Below are positions 34,841 through 43,398 of a stretch of 64,000 bases of DNA, piece after piece (position 1 is the first letter of the stretch; each line of letters opens with the position of its first letter). Under the pieces are notes generated by a model. The model did no database searches and was not told the DNA's origin. It worked only from the letters and a program-made list of their open reading frames with translations. A program made the translations under genes and the position numbers. The DNA is from Falsiroseomonas sp051859025 (lineage in GTDB: Bacteria; Pseudomonadota; Alphaproteobacteria; Acetobacterales; Acetobacteraceae). The stretch lies in assembly GCF_051859025.1 (NCBI RefSeq), contig NZ_JBHYGL010000037.1, positions 274,420 through 338,419 on the forward strand, given 5' to 3'.

Positions 34841-37315
34841 ATGAAGTTCACCATGTCCTGGCTGCGTGAGCACCTCGAGACCGAGGCCACGCTCGACCAG
34901 ATCAGCACCACCCTCTCCGCCATCGGGATCGAGGTGGAGGGCATCGAGGATCGCGCCGCCGCCCTCTCCGGCTTCCGCATCGCGCGCGTGATCGAGGCGA
35001 CCCAGCACCCCAACGCCGATCGCCTGCGCGCGCTGCGCGTCGATCTTGGCGATGGGCGCGAATACTCCGTCGTCTGCGGCGCACCCAATGCCCGCACCGG
35101 CATGGTCGGCGTGGCGGCGCTGCCCGGCAGCTTCATCCCCGGCACGGGCATCACGCTGAAAATCGGCGAAATCCGCGGCGTGAAGTCGGAAGCGATGATG
35201 CTGTCATCGCGGGAGATGGGCCTGGGCGACGACCACTCCGGCATCGTGGACCTGCCGGAGGATGCGCCCGTCGGCGCGCGCTACGTGGATTACGCCGGCC
35301 TCGATGACCCGATCATCGAGATCAAGGTCACGCCGAACCGCGGCGATGCGCTCTCCGTCCGCGGCATCGCGCGGGACCTCGCGGCGGCGGGCCTCGGCAC
35401 GCTGAAGCCTTGGCTGGTGGAGCCCGTGGCGGCCGCCTATCCCGCGCCGCTGGCCTGGCGCATCGAGGATCCGCGCGCCTGCGCCTGGGTGCTCGGCCGC
35501 GCCGTCCGTGGCGTGAAGAACGGCCCCAGCCCGCAATGGCTGCAGGACCGGCTGGTCGCGATCGGGCTGCGGCCCATCAACGCGCTGGTGGACGTCACGA
35601 ACTTCTTCACCTTCGCCGTCGGCCGCCCGCTGCATGTCTTCGACACGAGCAAGGTCGTGGGTACCACGCTGTCCATGCGCATGGCGAAGGACGGCGAGGA
35701 ATTGCTGGCGCTGAACGGCAAGACCTACGCGCTGACTTCCGAAGACGGCGTCATCGCCGACGATGCCCGCGTGGAAGCCTTGGGCGGCGTCATCGGTGGC
35801 GAGCATTCCGGCTGCGACGAGAACACCACCGAATGTTTTCTCGAGTGCGCGCTATTCGACCCGGTGAGGATCGCGCTCTCCGGCCGCCGCCATGATGTCC
35901 GCACCGATGCGCGGTCCCGCTTCGAACGCGGCATCGATCCGTCGCTGCTGCCCAAGGCGCTGGACGCCGCGACGCGGATGATCCTGGAATTGTGTGGCGG
36001 CGAGCCCAGCGAGGTCGCCGCCGCCGGCGCGGAGCCCGCCTGGCAGCGGGAGGCGACGCTGCGCTTCGCCCGCGTGAAGGACCTCGGCGGCCTCGACATC
36101 AGCGCCGACCTCGCGGTGGAGCGCCTGACGCGCCTCGGCTTCTGCCCCGTCAAGCGCGACGAGGCATCGGTGACGGTCGCCGTGCCACCCTGGCGCAACG
36201 ACATCGCCGGCGCCGGCACGCTGGCGCAGGACCCGTCCCTGCCCGCCGCCCGCGCCCAGGCCGCCGCCGAGGGCTGCGCGGCGATCGAGCCGGAATGCGA
36301 CCTGGTCGAGGAAGTTCTGCGCCTCGGCGGTCTTGATGCGGTGCCGGCGGTGTCGCTGCCCGTCGCCTCCCCGGTCCCGCGCCCGGCTTTGTCCGCGAAG
36401 CAGTCCCGCGCCGCGCTGGCCCGTCGCGTGCTGGCGTCCCGCGGGTTGTTGGATTGCGTGACCTACGGCTTCCTGGCGAAGGACCAGGCTGCGCTGTTCG
36501 GGGAGACGCCGGACAATCTGCACCTGGAAAATCCCATCGCCAGCGACCTCGACCAGATGCGCCCGACGCCGGTCGCCTCCCTCGCCTTCGCTGCCGCCCG
36601 CAATGCCGCGCGCGGCTTCGCGGATGTTGGTCTCGGCGAGATCGGCGGCGCCTATCGCGACCCCGCTTCCGGCAGCAGCCAGTTGGCGGTGGCCGCGGGG
36701 GTCCGCACGGGCATGACGGCGCCGAACTGGGCCGCCCCCGCGCGTCCCGTCGATGCAATGGATGCCAAGGGCGATGCGCTGGCGGTGCTGGCGGCGCTCG
36801 GCGTGCCGATGGCGGCCGTTTCCGTCACCACCGATGCGCCGGGCTTCTACCACCCCGGCCGGTCCGGCGTGGTGCGGCAGGGCCCCAAGGTGGTGCTGGC
36901 GACCTTCGGCGAACTGCATCCGAAGCTCCGCCGCGATATCAACCTGGCCGGCCCCGCCGTGGCGTTCGAGGTGTTCCTGGACGCGATCCCGGACCCCAAG
37001 CGCCGCAAGAAGTCCGTGCCCGACCTGCCAGCCTTCCAGCCGCTGCGCCGCGACTTCGCCTTCCTGGCGGAGGCCAGCGTCTCCGCCGACGCCGTCCTCC
37101 GCGCCGCCCGCAACGCGGACAAGGCGCTGGTGACGGATGCCGTGCTGTTCGACCGCTATGCCGGGGAGAAGGTGGCGGAGGGCATGATCAGCCTCGCCAT
37201 CCAGGTCACGCTGCAACCGCGCGAGCGGACGCTGACGGATGCGGAGATCGAGGCCGCGAGCCAGAAGATCGTCGCCGCCGTCACCAAGGCGACGGGCGCG
37301 ACACTGCGCGGCTAG
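34841..37315 (+). CDS. pheT: Phenylalanyl-tRNA synthetase beta subunit
   Basis: This is the 824-aa beta subunit, with the EMAP-like tRNA-binding domain (VIEATQHPNADRLRALRVDLGDG, about 49-71), B3/B4 editing domain (GGVIGGEHSG near 327), B5, and the C-terminal RRDFAF ferredoxin-like anticodon domain. In B5, between WRNDIAG (about 450) and DLVEEVLRL, about 30 extra residues are present (TLAQDPSLPAARAQAAAEGC and what follows). The Escherichia coli form has none. This may be a lineage trait. The stop TAG at 37313-37315 overlaps, on the opposite strand, the stop of the DUF2218 gene. Confidence 0.96.
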   Translation: MKFTMSWLREHLETEATLDQISTTLSAIGIEVEGIEDRAAALSGFRIARVIEATQHPNADRLRALRVDLGDGREYSVVCGAPNARTGMVGVAALPGSFIPGTGITLKIGEIRGVKSEAMMLSSREMGLGDDHSGIVDLPEDAPVGARYVDYAGLDDPIIEIKVTPNRGDALSVRGIARDLAAAGLGTLKPWLVEPVAAAYPAPLAWRIEDPRACAWVLGRAVRGVKNGPSPQWLQDRLVAIGLRPINALVDVTNFFTFAVGRPLHVFDTSKVVGTTLSMRMAKDGEELLALNGKTYALTSEDGVIADDARVEALGGVIGGEHSGCDENTTECFLECALFDPVRIALSGRRHDVRTDARSRFERGIDPSLLPKALDAATRMILELCGGEPSEVAAAGAEPAWQREATLRFARVKDLGGLDISADLAVERLTRLGFCPVKRDEASVTVAVPPWRNDIAGAGTLAQDPSLPAARAQAAAEGCAAIEPECDLVEEVLRLGGLDAVPAVSLPVASPVPRPALSAKQSRAALARRVLASRGLLDCVTYGFLAKDQAALFGETPDNLHLENPIASDLDQMRPTPVASLAFAAARNAARGFADVGLGEIGGAYRDPASGSSQLAVAAGVRTGMTAPNWAAPARPVDAMDAKGDALAVLAALGVPMAAVSVTTDAPGFYHPGRSGVVRQGPKVVLATFGELHPKLRRDINLAGPAVAFEVFLDAIPDPKRRKKSVPDLPAFQPLRRDFAFLAEASVSADAVLRAARNADKALVTDAVLFDRYAGEKVAEGMISLAIQVTLQPRERTLTDAEIEAASQKIVAAVTKATGATLRG

Positions 37316-37602
37316 CCTTCCCGCCAGACCACCTGCGGCGGTTCGCGGAAGGCGAAGCGCAGCAGGTGGTCGGCGACCACCTTCTGCATCCGCGCCGTCG
37401 CGGCTTCGTCGGCCGCGGTCAGGCGCATGACCAGCACGCCCTCCTGCGCTTCCAATTCGCACAGCGCGTCGGCGAACTCGATGCGGCCATGGGTCTCGTC
37501 ATGGCTTGCCGGGATGCGGTGGGCGAAATGCTTGCAGAGCTGGCCCATGAAGCGGGCCGGTGTCGCGGTCTCGACGCGGGCTGTCGTGATCATGGTGCTC
37601 AT
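37312..37602 (-). CDS. DUF2218 domain-containing protein
   Basis: This is a 96-aa protein containing the DUF2218 pattern: RYMxQLCKHFAH-like FMGQLCKHFAHRIPAS at about residues 18-33, the central GRIEFADALCELEAQEG and a helical C-terminus (ATARMQKVVADHLLRFAFRE). The family has no established activity and often sits next to iron or siderophore genes. Here it is translationally coupled to a PadR regulator (ATGA overlap at 37599-37602), so it is likely the regulator's main target. The stop codon shares a CTAG palindrome with the pheT stop. Confidence 0.8.
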   Translation of the reverse strand: MSTMITTARVETATPARFMGQLCKHFAHRIPASHDETHGRIEFADALCELEAQEGVLVMRLTAADEAATARMQKVVADHLLRFAFREPPQVVWREG

Positions 37603-38156
37603 CCCTGCTCCACCGCGCGCGCCGCGGCGTCGATGGCGTCCGCAATGCGCTGCCGGTGTTCGGCATCGATCGGGCCCTGCGACATCCGCATCCGCAGCGC
37701 GAGCTTCAAATTCTCCATCGCGCGGCGAATCTGCAGCATCGCGGCCACGCCCTCATCGCCACCGGCCTGGGTCATGCGCGCGAAGATCGCGTCGACCACC
37801 GCCTTCTGCTCCGCCAACGCCTGCTCGCCTTCCGGCGTCAGCGTGTAGAGCTTGCGGCTGCCCTCCGTGGTGGCGGTAACTTGGCCGATCTCCTCCAGCA
37901 GGGTCAGGGTGGGGTAGATGACGCCCGGGCTCGGCGTGTAGGTGCCGGCCAGGCGTTCCTCGATGGCCTTGATGAGTTCGTAGCCATGGCGCGGCTTCTC
38001 CGCGATCAGGGCCAGCATCACCAGGCGCAGGTCGCCCTGGGCGAAGATGCGGCCGCCGAAGCCGCCGCGGCGATGATGGTGGGGGCCGTGGCCGCCGTCG
38101 CGGCCGAAGCCATGGCCGAAGCGCCGCCCTTCATGGCGGAAATGGTGGTGGAACAT
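37599..38156 (-). CDS. PadR family transcriptional regulator
   Basis: This is a 185-aa regulator. After a His/Gly/Arg-rich 50-residue head (GHGFGRDGGHGPHHHRRGG) comes the PadR winged helix: LRLVMLALIAEKPRHGYELIKAIEERLAGTYTPSPGVIYPTLTLLEE. The head could bind metal. A C-terminal helix for dimerisation ends near ARAVEQG. It overlaps the DUF2218 gene by 4 bp, and just upstream of its start lie three GATATATCG-type sites, so it probably represses its own operon. Confidence 0.87.
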   Translation of the reverse strand: MFHHHFRHEGRRFGHGFGRDGGHGPHHHRRGGFGGRIFAQGDLRLVMLALIAEKPRHGYELIKAIEERLAGTYTPSPGVIYPTLTLLEEIGQVTATTEGSRKLYTLTPEGEQALAEQKAVVDAIFARMTQAGGDEGVAAMLQIRRAMENLKLALRMRMSQGPIDAEHRQRIADAIDAAARAVEQG

Positions 38157-38174
38157 GGGGTCTCCGACTAACTC

Positions 38175-38243
38175 CGATATATCTGAAGAACGATATATCG
38201 AAGTGCAGTCGGAACCCTCAAGTAAGATATATCGACGATATGT
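38175..38243. promoter_or_regulatory. Candidate PadR operator cluster
   Basis: Three ATATATC-centred sites occur in a GC-rich genome: CGATATATC (38175-38183), the perfect palindrome CGATATATCG (38191-38200), and GATATATCG followed by ACGATATGT (38226-38243). They lie between the PadR start and the RidA gene end, in the PadR promoter region. Confidence 0.72.
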
Positions 38244-38255
38244 AACTCAGCCCGC

Positions 38256-38639
38256 CTAGTCGCCGAGATAGGCCGTCGCGTCGATCTCCACGAGGCAGTC
38301 AGGGGAGCCCAGCCCGCTGACGATGCAGGAAACGCGGTGCGGCCCATCCTCCGCAAAATTGGCGAAATAGACCTCGTTCATCGGCTCCCAATTCGCGCGG
38401 TCGGTCACGTAGACCGTGCACTTCACCACGTCCTTCAGCGTGCCGCCGGCTTCCTCGATCACGGTGCGGATGCTGTCGATGCATTGCTGCGTCTGGGCGC
38501 GTACATCGCCGATGGCGAAGCGGCCTTCCCGGTCCCGCCCGGTGAAGCAGACGAACATGAAGCCCCCGGCGATGGTGGCGTGCGGGAAGGGGCGACCGCC
38601 CTTGAAGACCTGGCTGGAGGTGAGGGAGCGTTTCGGCAT
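38256..38639 (-). CDS. RidA family protein
   Basis: This is a 127-aa trimeric RidA-type protein. The RidA core is visible in VCFTGRDREG and in DVVKCTVYVTDRANWEPMNEVYFANF (about 70-95). The closing VEIDATAYLGD carries the substrate-contacting region. RidA proteins hydrolyse reactive enamine/imine intermediates. The Arg that contacts the carboxylate in canonical RidA is not obviously in the expected place (ISGLGSPDCLVEIDA-like), so activity could be different. It is transcribed alone toward the PadR promoter region. Confidence 0.82.
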   Translation of the reverse strand: MPKRSLTSSQVFKGGRPFPHATIAGGFMFVCFTGRDREGRFAIGDVRAQTQQCIDSIRTVIEEAGGTLKDVVKCTVYVTDRANWEPMNEVYFANFAEDGPHRVSCIVSGLGSPDCLVEIDATAYLGD

Positions 38640-38775
38640 GATGCGGCTTCCTGCTGCGATTGCGGGCCCATCCTAGAACCGTTGCGCGCCTGGCAGGCAG
38701 CCCTGGTCGGGGTAATGCCAGCGTGACCGATTCATGGCCTTCCGCCCAGGTGATGGCCCTTGCTAGCCTTGCCGG

Positions 38776-39777
38776 ATGATCCTCCGCCGCACGCTCCTCG
38801 CCGCAATCCTGCCCCTTGGCGCCATGCCCCTCGCCGCACCGGCGCTCGGCCAGATATCCGCCAACCGGCCGATGCGCCTGATCGTGCCGAACCCACCCGG
38901 GGGCCAGTCGGACACCATCGCGCGGCTCTATGGGGAGGCCATCCAGGCGACCTCCGGCCAGGCGGTGGTGGTGGAGAACCGGAGCGGCGCCAACGGCCTG
39001 CTGGCGATGGATGTGGTCGCCAAGGCACCGCCGGATGGCCTCACCACCGGCCTGTTCAGCATCACCATGTTCACCTCGCTGCCCGCGATGATGCCGCGCA
39101 TGCCGCTCGACGTGGAACGCGACGTGACGGCCATCACCAGCGTCGTCACCAGCACGGTGCTCTGCGTGGTTCAGGAACGACGGGCGCGGGAACGCGGCTG
39201 GACGGATTTCCGCGCGCTGGTGGAATGGGCGAAGCGGCCGGGCAACGGGCTCACCAACGGCGCGGCCAGCAGCGGCGGGGCCTCCCACCTGCTGACGGCG
39301 ACGATCGCCCGCCGGTCGGGGGCCGACATCACCGTGGTGCCCTATCGCGGCGGCGCGCCGGCGCTGAACGACCTGCTGGCCGGCACCATCGACATGGCCT
39401 TCGACTTCATGCCCGCGCTGCTGCCCCATGTCGCCGCCGGCACGCTGCGGGCGCTGGCGGTCGGGTCGCGGGAAAGGGTGCCCTTCCTGCCGGACGTGCC
39501 GGGGATGGGCGATTTCGCGGATCTCGGCATCGGCGACCTCGACCTGCAATCCTGGAACGTGCTGTCCGGCCCCGCTGGCCTGCCGCCGGAGTTGCAGGCC
39601 CGGACGGTGGAGTTGTTCCGCCGCGCCAACACCCACCCTGGGCTGGAGGATCGGCTGCGCCAGAACGGCCTGCTCTCCCTGCCCCCTGTGGAGCCCGCCG
39701 CCGTCCGCGCCCGCATCCTGGCGGACCGCCCGCGCTGGGCGGAGATGGTGCAGATCAGCGGCGCGCGGATCGAATAG
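38776..39777 (+). CDS. TctC/Bug-type tripartite tricarboxylate transporter receptor
   Basis: This is a 333-aa exported receptor. A signal peptide (about 27 residues) is followed by the Bug pattern RLIVPNPPGGQSDTIARLYGEAIQATSG, VVVENRSGANGLLAMDVVAKAPPDG and the VPYRGGAPALNDLLAGTIDM loop. These proteins bind small organic acids for a TctAB permease, and no tctA or tctB gene is present here. This is one of four such orphan receptors in the window, the others at 43399, 44623 and 59861. It is convergent with the VOC gene. Confidence 0.88.
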   Translation: MILRRTLLAAILPLGAMPLAAPALGQISANRPMRLIVPNPPGGQSDTIARLYGEAIQATSGQAVVVENRSGANGLLAMDVVAKAPPDGLTTGLFSITMFTSLPAMMPRMPLDVERDVTAITSVVTSTVLCVVQERRARERGWTDFRALVEWAKRPGNGLTNGAASSGGASHLLTATIARRSGADITVVPYRGGAPALNDLLAGTIDMAFDFMPALLPHVAAGTLRALAVGSRERVPFLPDVPGMGDFADLGIGDLDLQSWNVLSGPAGLPPELQARTVELFRRANTHPGLEDRLRQNGLLSLPPVEPAAVRARILADRPRWAEMVQISGARIE

Positions 39778-39783
39778 CGGCGG

Positions 39784-40188
39784 TCAGCCCGCCACCATCA
39801 GCATCCACTGCACACCGAAGCGATCCACCACGACCCCGAAGCGGGGGGAGAAGAAGGTCTTCTCCGGCGGCATCCGCGGCTCCCCGCCTTCCGCCAGCGC
39901 CGCGAAGTGCCGATCAACCGTCGCCTCATCCGCCAGGGTCACCGCCAGGCCGAAACCGGCGAAGCGCGTGGCCTCGGTGCAGCCGCCGTCGGAGGCCATG
40001 ACGCTGGCATCGCCAATGCGCATCTCGGCATGCATCACCTTCTCCTCCGACCCCGGCGGGCCATACAGCCCGTCCGGGTTGTCGCGGAAGCGCATCAGGG
40101 CGACGATCTCCGCGCCCAGCGCATCCCGGTAGAAGCCGAGCGCTTCCTCGCAGCGGCCTTCGAAGAACAGGTAGGGCTGGATGGGCAT
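39784..40188 (-). CDS. VOC family protein, PhnB-like
   Basis: This is a 134-aa protein with the glyoxalase/VOC fold. The opening PIQPYLFFEGRCEEALGFYRDALGAEIVALMRFRDNPDG is the usual PhnB-like first half, and RFGVVVDRFGVQWMLMV closes the second. Members include demethylase-like and antibiotic-resistance relatives, but metal ligands cannot be assigned with confidence here. It is convergent with the receptor gene and divergent from the MFS gene at 40313, with 124 bp between starts. Confidence 0.83.
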   Translation of the reverse strand: MPIQPYLFFEGRCEEALGFYRDALGAEIVALMRFRDNPDGLYGPPGSEEKVMHAEMRIGDASVMASDGGCTEATRFAGFGLAVTLADEATVDRHFAALAEGGEPRMPPEKTFFSPRFGVVVDRFGVQWMLMVAG

Positions 40189-40312
40189 CGCTGGCCTTCC
40201 TCAATCAATTAACCAATCGGTAAATTAATGTGCCCCGCCCGGCAAGGGGTTCGGCGGGCCTGACGCCGGCCCTGTTCTGCGCCACCCTGGCGCGCATGGG
40301 CGGAGGCGGGTG

Positions 40313-41470
40313 ATGGGCAAGACGCGGCAGCTGGCGGTGCTGTGCCTGGCGGTGGTGCTGGTGCTGTCCGTCTGGTTCGCGGGCACCGCCGCGGTGCCGC
40401 GGCTGATCGCGGAGGGGCTGATCGAGCCGGGCCAGGCGGGGTCGCTGACCATGGCTGTGCAGCTGGGCTTCGTGGCGGGCACGCTGGTCTCCGCTGTGCT
40501 CTCGCTGGCGGACCGGCGCGATCCGAGGCGGCTATTCCTGGCCTCCGCGCTGCTGGCCTCCGCCGCCACGCTGGCGCAGACGCAGGTGGCGCCATCGGGC
40601 ACCGCGGCGCTGCTGCTGCGATTCGTGGCGGGCGCGGCGATGGCGGGGGTCTATCCCGTCGGCATGAAGCTCGCGGCCAGCTGGGCGAAGGGGGACCTCG
40701 GCCTGCTGATCGGGCTGCTGGTCGGTGCCGTCACGCTGGGCTCCGCCCTGCCGCATCTGGCGCCCACGCTGCTGGTGGGGCTCGGCTGGCAGGCGGCCTA
40801 TCTCGGCGCGGGGGTGCTGGCGGCGGCGGGGGGGCTGCTGATCCTGGCCTTCACGCCCGGCCCGCTGATGGGCAGCCGCCCGCCCTTCCGCCCGGCCCAG
40901 GCGCTGGAGGCCTGGCGGAACAGGGGCTTGCGCCTCGCGAACCTCGGCTATCTCGGCCATATGTGGGAGCTCTATGCCATGTGGGCCTGGGTCGGCCTGT
41001 TCCTGGCGGGGGTGCTGGGCGGCCAGGCGGGGCCCTGGACCTTCGCGGTGGTGGCATCCGGCGCGCTGGGCTGCGTGGCGGCAGGGCTGCTGGCGGATCG
41101 CTGGAACAGGGCGAGTGTCGCCGCGCTATGCATGCTGGTATCGGGCAGCTGCGCGCTGCTGGCCGGGCCGGCCACGGCGCTGGGGCCGGCGGTGGTGCTG
41201 GGCCTGGCGCTTCTGTGGGGTTTCGCGGTGGTGGCGGATTCGGCGCAGTTCTCCGCCTGCATCGTCACGCTGTCTCCGCCCGACTATGTCGGCACCATGC
41301 TGACCGTGCAGACCAGCCTGGGTTTCCTGCTGACGGCGCTGACCATCTTCCTGGTGCCGGCCGCAGTGGGGTGGCTGGGCTGGGACTGGGCCTTCGCCGT
41401 GCTGGCCCCGGGGCCGCTGCTGGGGGCTATCGCGATGCTCAGGCTGCGCCCCTTGCTGGTCCAGCGTTAA
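40313..41470 (+). CDS. MFS transporter (CynX/NarK-like)
   Basis: This is a 385-aa inner-membrane protein with about twelve hydrophobic segments in two halves of six. The loop between helices 2 and 3 reads SLADRRDPRRLF, close to the MFS signature, and the family's central loop falls near residue 190 (RPAQALEAWRNRGLRLANLG). The compact length resembles the CynX-type cyanate/nitrite-like group, but no substrate is proposed. ATG 40313 is preferred over GTG 40310. The lepA gene follows 60 bp later on the same strand. Confidence 0.84.
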   Translation: MGKTRQLAVLCLAVVLVLSVWFAGTAAVPRLIAEGLIEPGQAGSLTMAVQLGFVAGTLVSAVLSLADRRDPRRLFLASALLASAATLAQTQVAPSGTAALLLRFVAGAAMAGVYPVGMKLAASWAKGDLGLLIGLLVGAVTLGSALPHLAPTLLVGLGWQAAYLGAGVLAAAGGLLILAFTPGPLMGSRPPFRPAQALEAWRNRGLRLANLGYLGHMWELYAMWAWVGLFLAGVLGGQAGPWTFAVVASGALGCVAAGLLADRWNRASVAALCMLVSGSCALLAGPATALGPAVVLGLALLWGFAVVADSAQFSACIVTLSPPDYVGTMLTVQTSLGFLLTALTIFLVPAAVGWLGWDWAFAVLAPGPLLGAIAMLRLRPLLVQR

Positions 41471-41530
41471 GCCAAAGCTTTCCTCCGCGCCACACAACCC
41501 CTATGTGAGCCTCAAACCCGCAGGCCCCTC

Positions 41531-43336
41531 ATGACCGACGTACCCCTCGACCGCATCCGCAACTTCTCCATCATCGCCCATATCGACCATGGGAAATCCA
41601 CGCTCGCCGACCGCCTGATCCAGACCACGGGCACGGTCGCGCTGCGGGACATGAAGGAACAGCTCCTCGACAACATGGAGCTGGAGCGGGAACGCGGCAT
41701 CACCATCAAGGCGCAGACCGTCCGCCTCGCCTACAAGGCGCAGGATGGGCTGGTCTACACGCTGAACCTGATGGACACGCCCGGCCATGTAGACTTCGCC
41801 TATGAAGTCAGCCGGTCGCTGGCGGCCTGCGAGGGTTCGCTGCTGGTGGTCGATGCCTCCCAGGGCGTAGAGGCGCAGACGCTGGCCAATGTGTACCAGG
41901 CCATCGACGCGCATCACGAGATCGTCCCCGTCCTCAACAAGATCGACCTGCCCGCCGCCGAGCCCGACCGGGTGAAGCAGCAGATCGAGGATGTGATCGG
42001 CATCGATGCCTCGGACGCCGTGATGATCAGCGCCAAGACCGGCGTGAACATCGAAGGCGTGCTGGAAGCCATCGTCACGCGCCTGCCCGCCCCCACCGGC
42101 AACCCCGCGGGGCCGCTGAAGGCGCTGCTGGTGGATAGCTGGTACGACGCCTATCTGGGCGTCGTCGTCCTCGTCCGCGTCAAGGACGGCGTGCTCCGCA
42201 AGGGCATGAAGATCCGCATGATGTCGAACGGGTCCAGCCACACCGTCGAACAGGTCGGCGTCTTCACGCCGAAGATGGTGCCGGTGGACTACCTCTCCCC
42301 CGGTGAGATGGGCTTCGTCACCGCCGCCATCAAAACCGTGGCGGACACGAATGTCGGCGACACGCTGACCGAGGAACGCAACCCGGCGGCCGAAGCCCTG
42401 CCAGGCTTCAAGCCGAGCGTCCCCGTCGTCTGGTGCGGCCTCTACCCCGTCGATGCTGATGACTTCGAAAAACTGCGGGAGAGCGTGGGCAAGCTCCGCC
42501 TCAACGACAGCAGCTTCCACTATGAGGCCGAGCACAGCGCGGCACTCGGCATGGGCTATCGCTGCGGCTTCCTCGGGCTGCTGCACCTCGAGATCGTGCA
42601 GGAACGGCTGTCCCGCGAATTCGACCTCGACCTGATCGCGACGGCGCCTTCCGTCGTCTACAAGATCCTGCGCACCAACGGGCAGCGCAGCGAATTGCAC
42701 AACCCCGCCGACATGCCGGACCCCTCCGTGATCCAGGAGATCGAGGAGCCCTGGATCAAGGCGACGATCATGGTGCCGGACGAGTACCTTGGCCCCGTGC
42801 TGACGCTGTGCAGCGAACGCCGCGGGCAGCAGCTGGAACTCACCTATGTCGGCGCCCGCGCCATGGCGGTCTATCGCCTGCCGTTGAACGAGGTGGTCTT
42901 CGACTTCTACGACCGCCTGAAGTCGATCAGCCGCGGCTATGCCAGCTTCGACTACGCGGTGGACGACTACGTCGCCGGCGACCTGGTGAAGATCTCGATC
43001 CTGGTGAATGCGGAACCGGTGGACGCGCTGTCCTTCATGGCCCACCGCAGCCAGGCGGACCGCCGCGGCCGCCAGATCTGCGAGAAGCTGAAGGAGCTGA
43101 TCCCCCGCCAGCTGTTCAAGATTCCGATCCAGGCCGCGATCGGCGGCCGCGTCATCGCGCGTGAGACGATCAGCGCCATGTCGAAGGACGTGACCGCCAA
43201 ATGCTACGGCGGCGACATCAGCCGCAAGCGCAAGCTCCTCGACAAGCAGAAGGAGGGCAAGAAGCGCATGCGGCAGTTCGGCAAGGTGGAAATTCCGCAG
43301 AGCGCCTTCATCGCCGCGCTCAAGATGGACGCCTGA
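41531..43336 (+). CDS. lepA: Elongation factor 4 (LepA)
   Basis: This is the 601-aa ribosome-binding GTPase that back-translocates or stabilises stalled ribosomes and affects initiation complexes. The G domain has AHIDHGKSTLADRL at about residues 16-29, RGITIKAQTVRLAYK, DTPGHVDF and LNKIDLP. The LepA-specific C-terminal domain ends with KCYGGDISRKRKLLDKQKEGKKRMRQFGKVEIPQSAF. Length is normal. It is convergent with the receptor gene at 43399, with a strong hairpin between them. Confidence 0.97.
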   Translation: MTDVPLDRIRNFSIIAHIDHGKSTLADRLIQTTGTVALRDMKEQLLDNMELERERGITIKAQTVRLAYKAQDGLVYTLNLMDTPGHVDFAYEVSRSLAACEGSLLVVDASQGVEAQTLANVYQAIDAHHEIVPVLNKIDLPAAEPDRVKQQIEDVIGIDASDAVMISAKTGVNIEGVLEAIVTRLPAPTGNPAGPLKALLVDSWYDAYLGVVVLVRVKDGVLRKGMKIRMMSNGSSHTVEQVGVFTPKMVPVDYLSPGEMGFVTAAIKTVADTNVGDTLTEERNPAAEALPGFKPSVPVVWCGLYPVDADDFEKLRESVGKLRLNDSSFHYEAEHSAALGMGYRCGFLGLLHLEIVQERLSREFDLDLIATAPSVVYKILRTNGQRSELHNPADMPDPSVIQEIEEPWIKATIMVPDEYLGPVLTLCSERRGQQLELTYVGARAMAVYRLPLNEVVFDFYDRLKSISRGYASFDYAVDDYVAGDLVKISILVNAEPVDALSFMAHRSQADRRGRQICEKLKELIPRQLFKIPIQAAIGGRVIARETISAMSKDVTAKCYGGDISRKRKLLDKQKEGKKRMRQFGKVEIPQSAFIAALKMDA

Positions 43337-43353
43337 GGCGGCCAGTTTAGCAC

Positions 43354-43392
43354 CCGGGGCGGCCTATCTCTTCACAGAGGGCGCCGCCCCGG
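43354..43392. terminator. Bidirectional hairpin terminator after lepA
   Basis: CCGGGGCGGC (43354-43363) and GCCGCCCCGG (43383-43392) form a perfect 10-bp stem with a 19-base loop between two convergent genes. The U tracts are weak on both strands. Confidence 0.65.
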
Positions 43393-43398
43393 TTCCCG

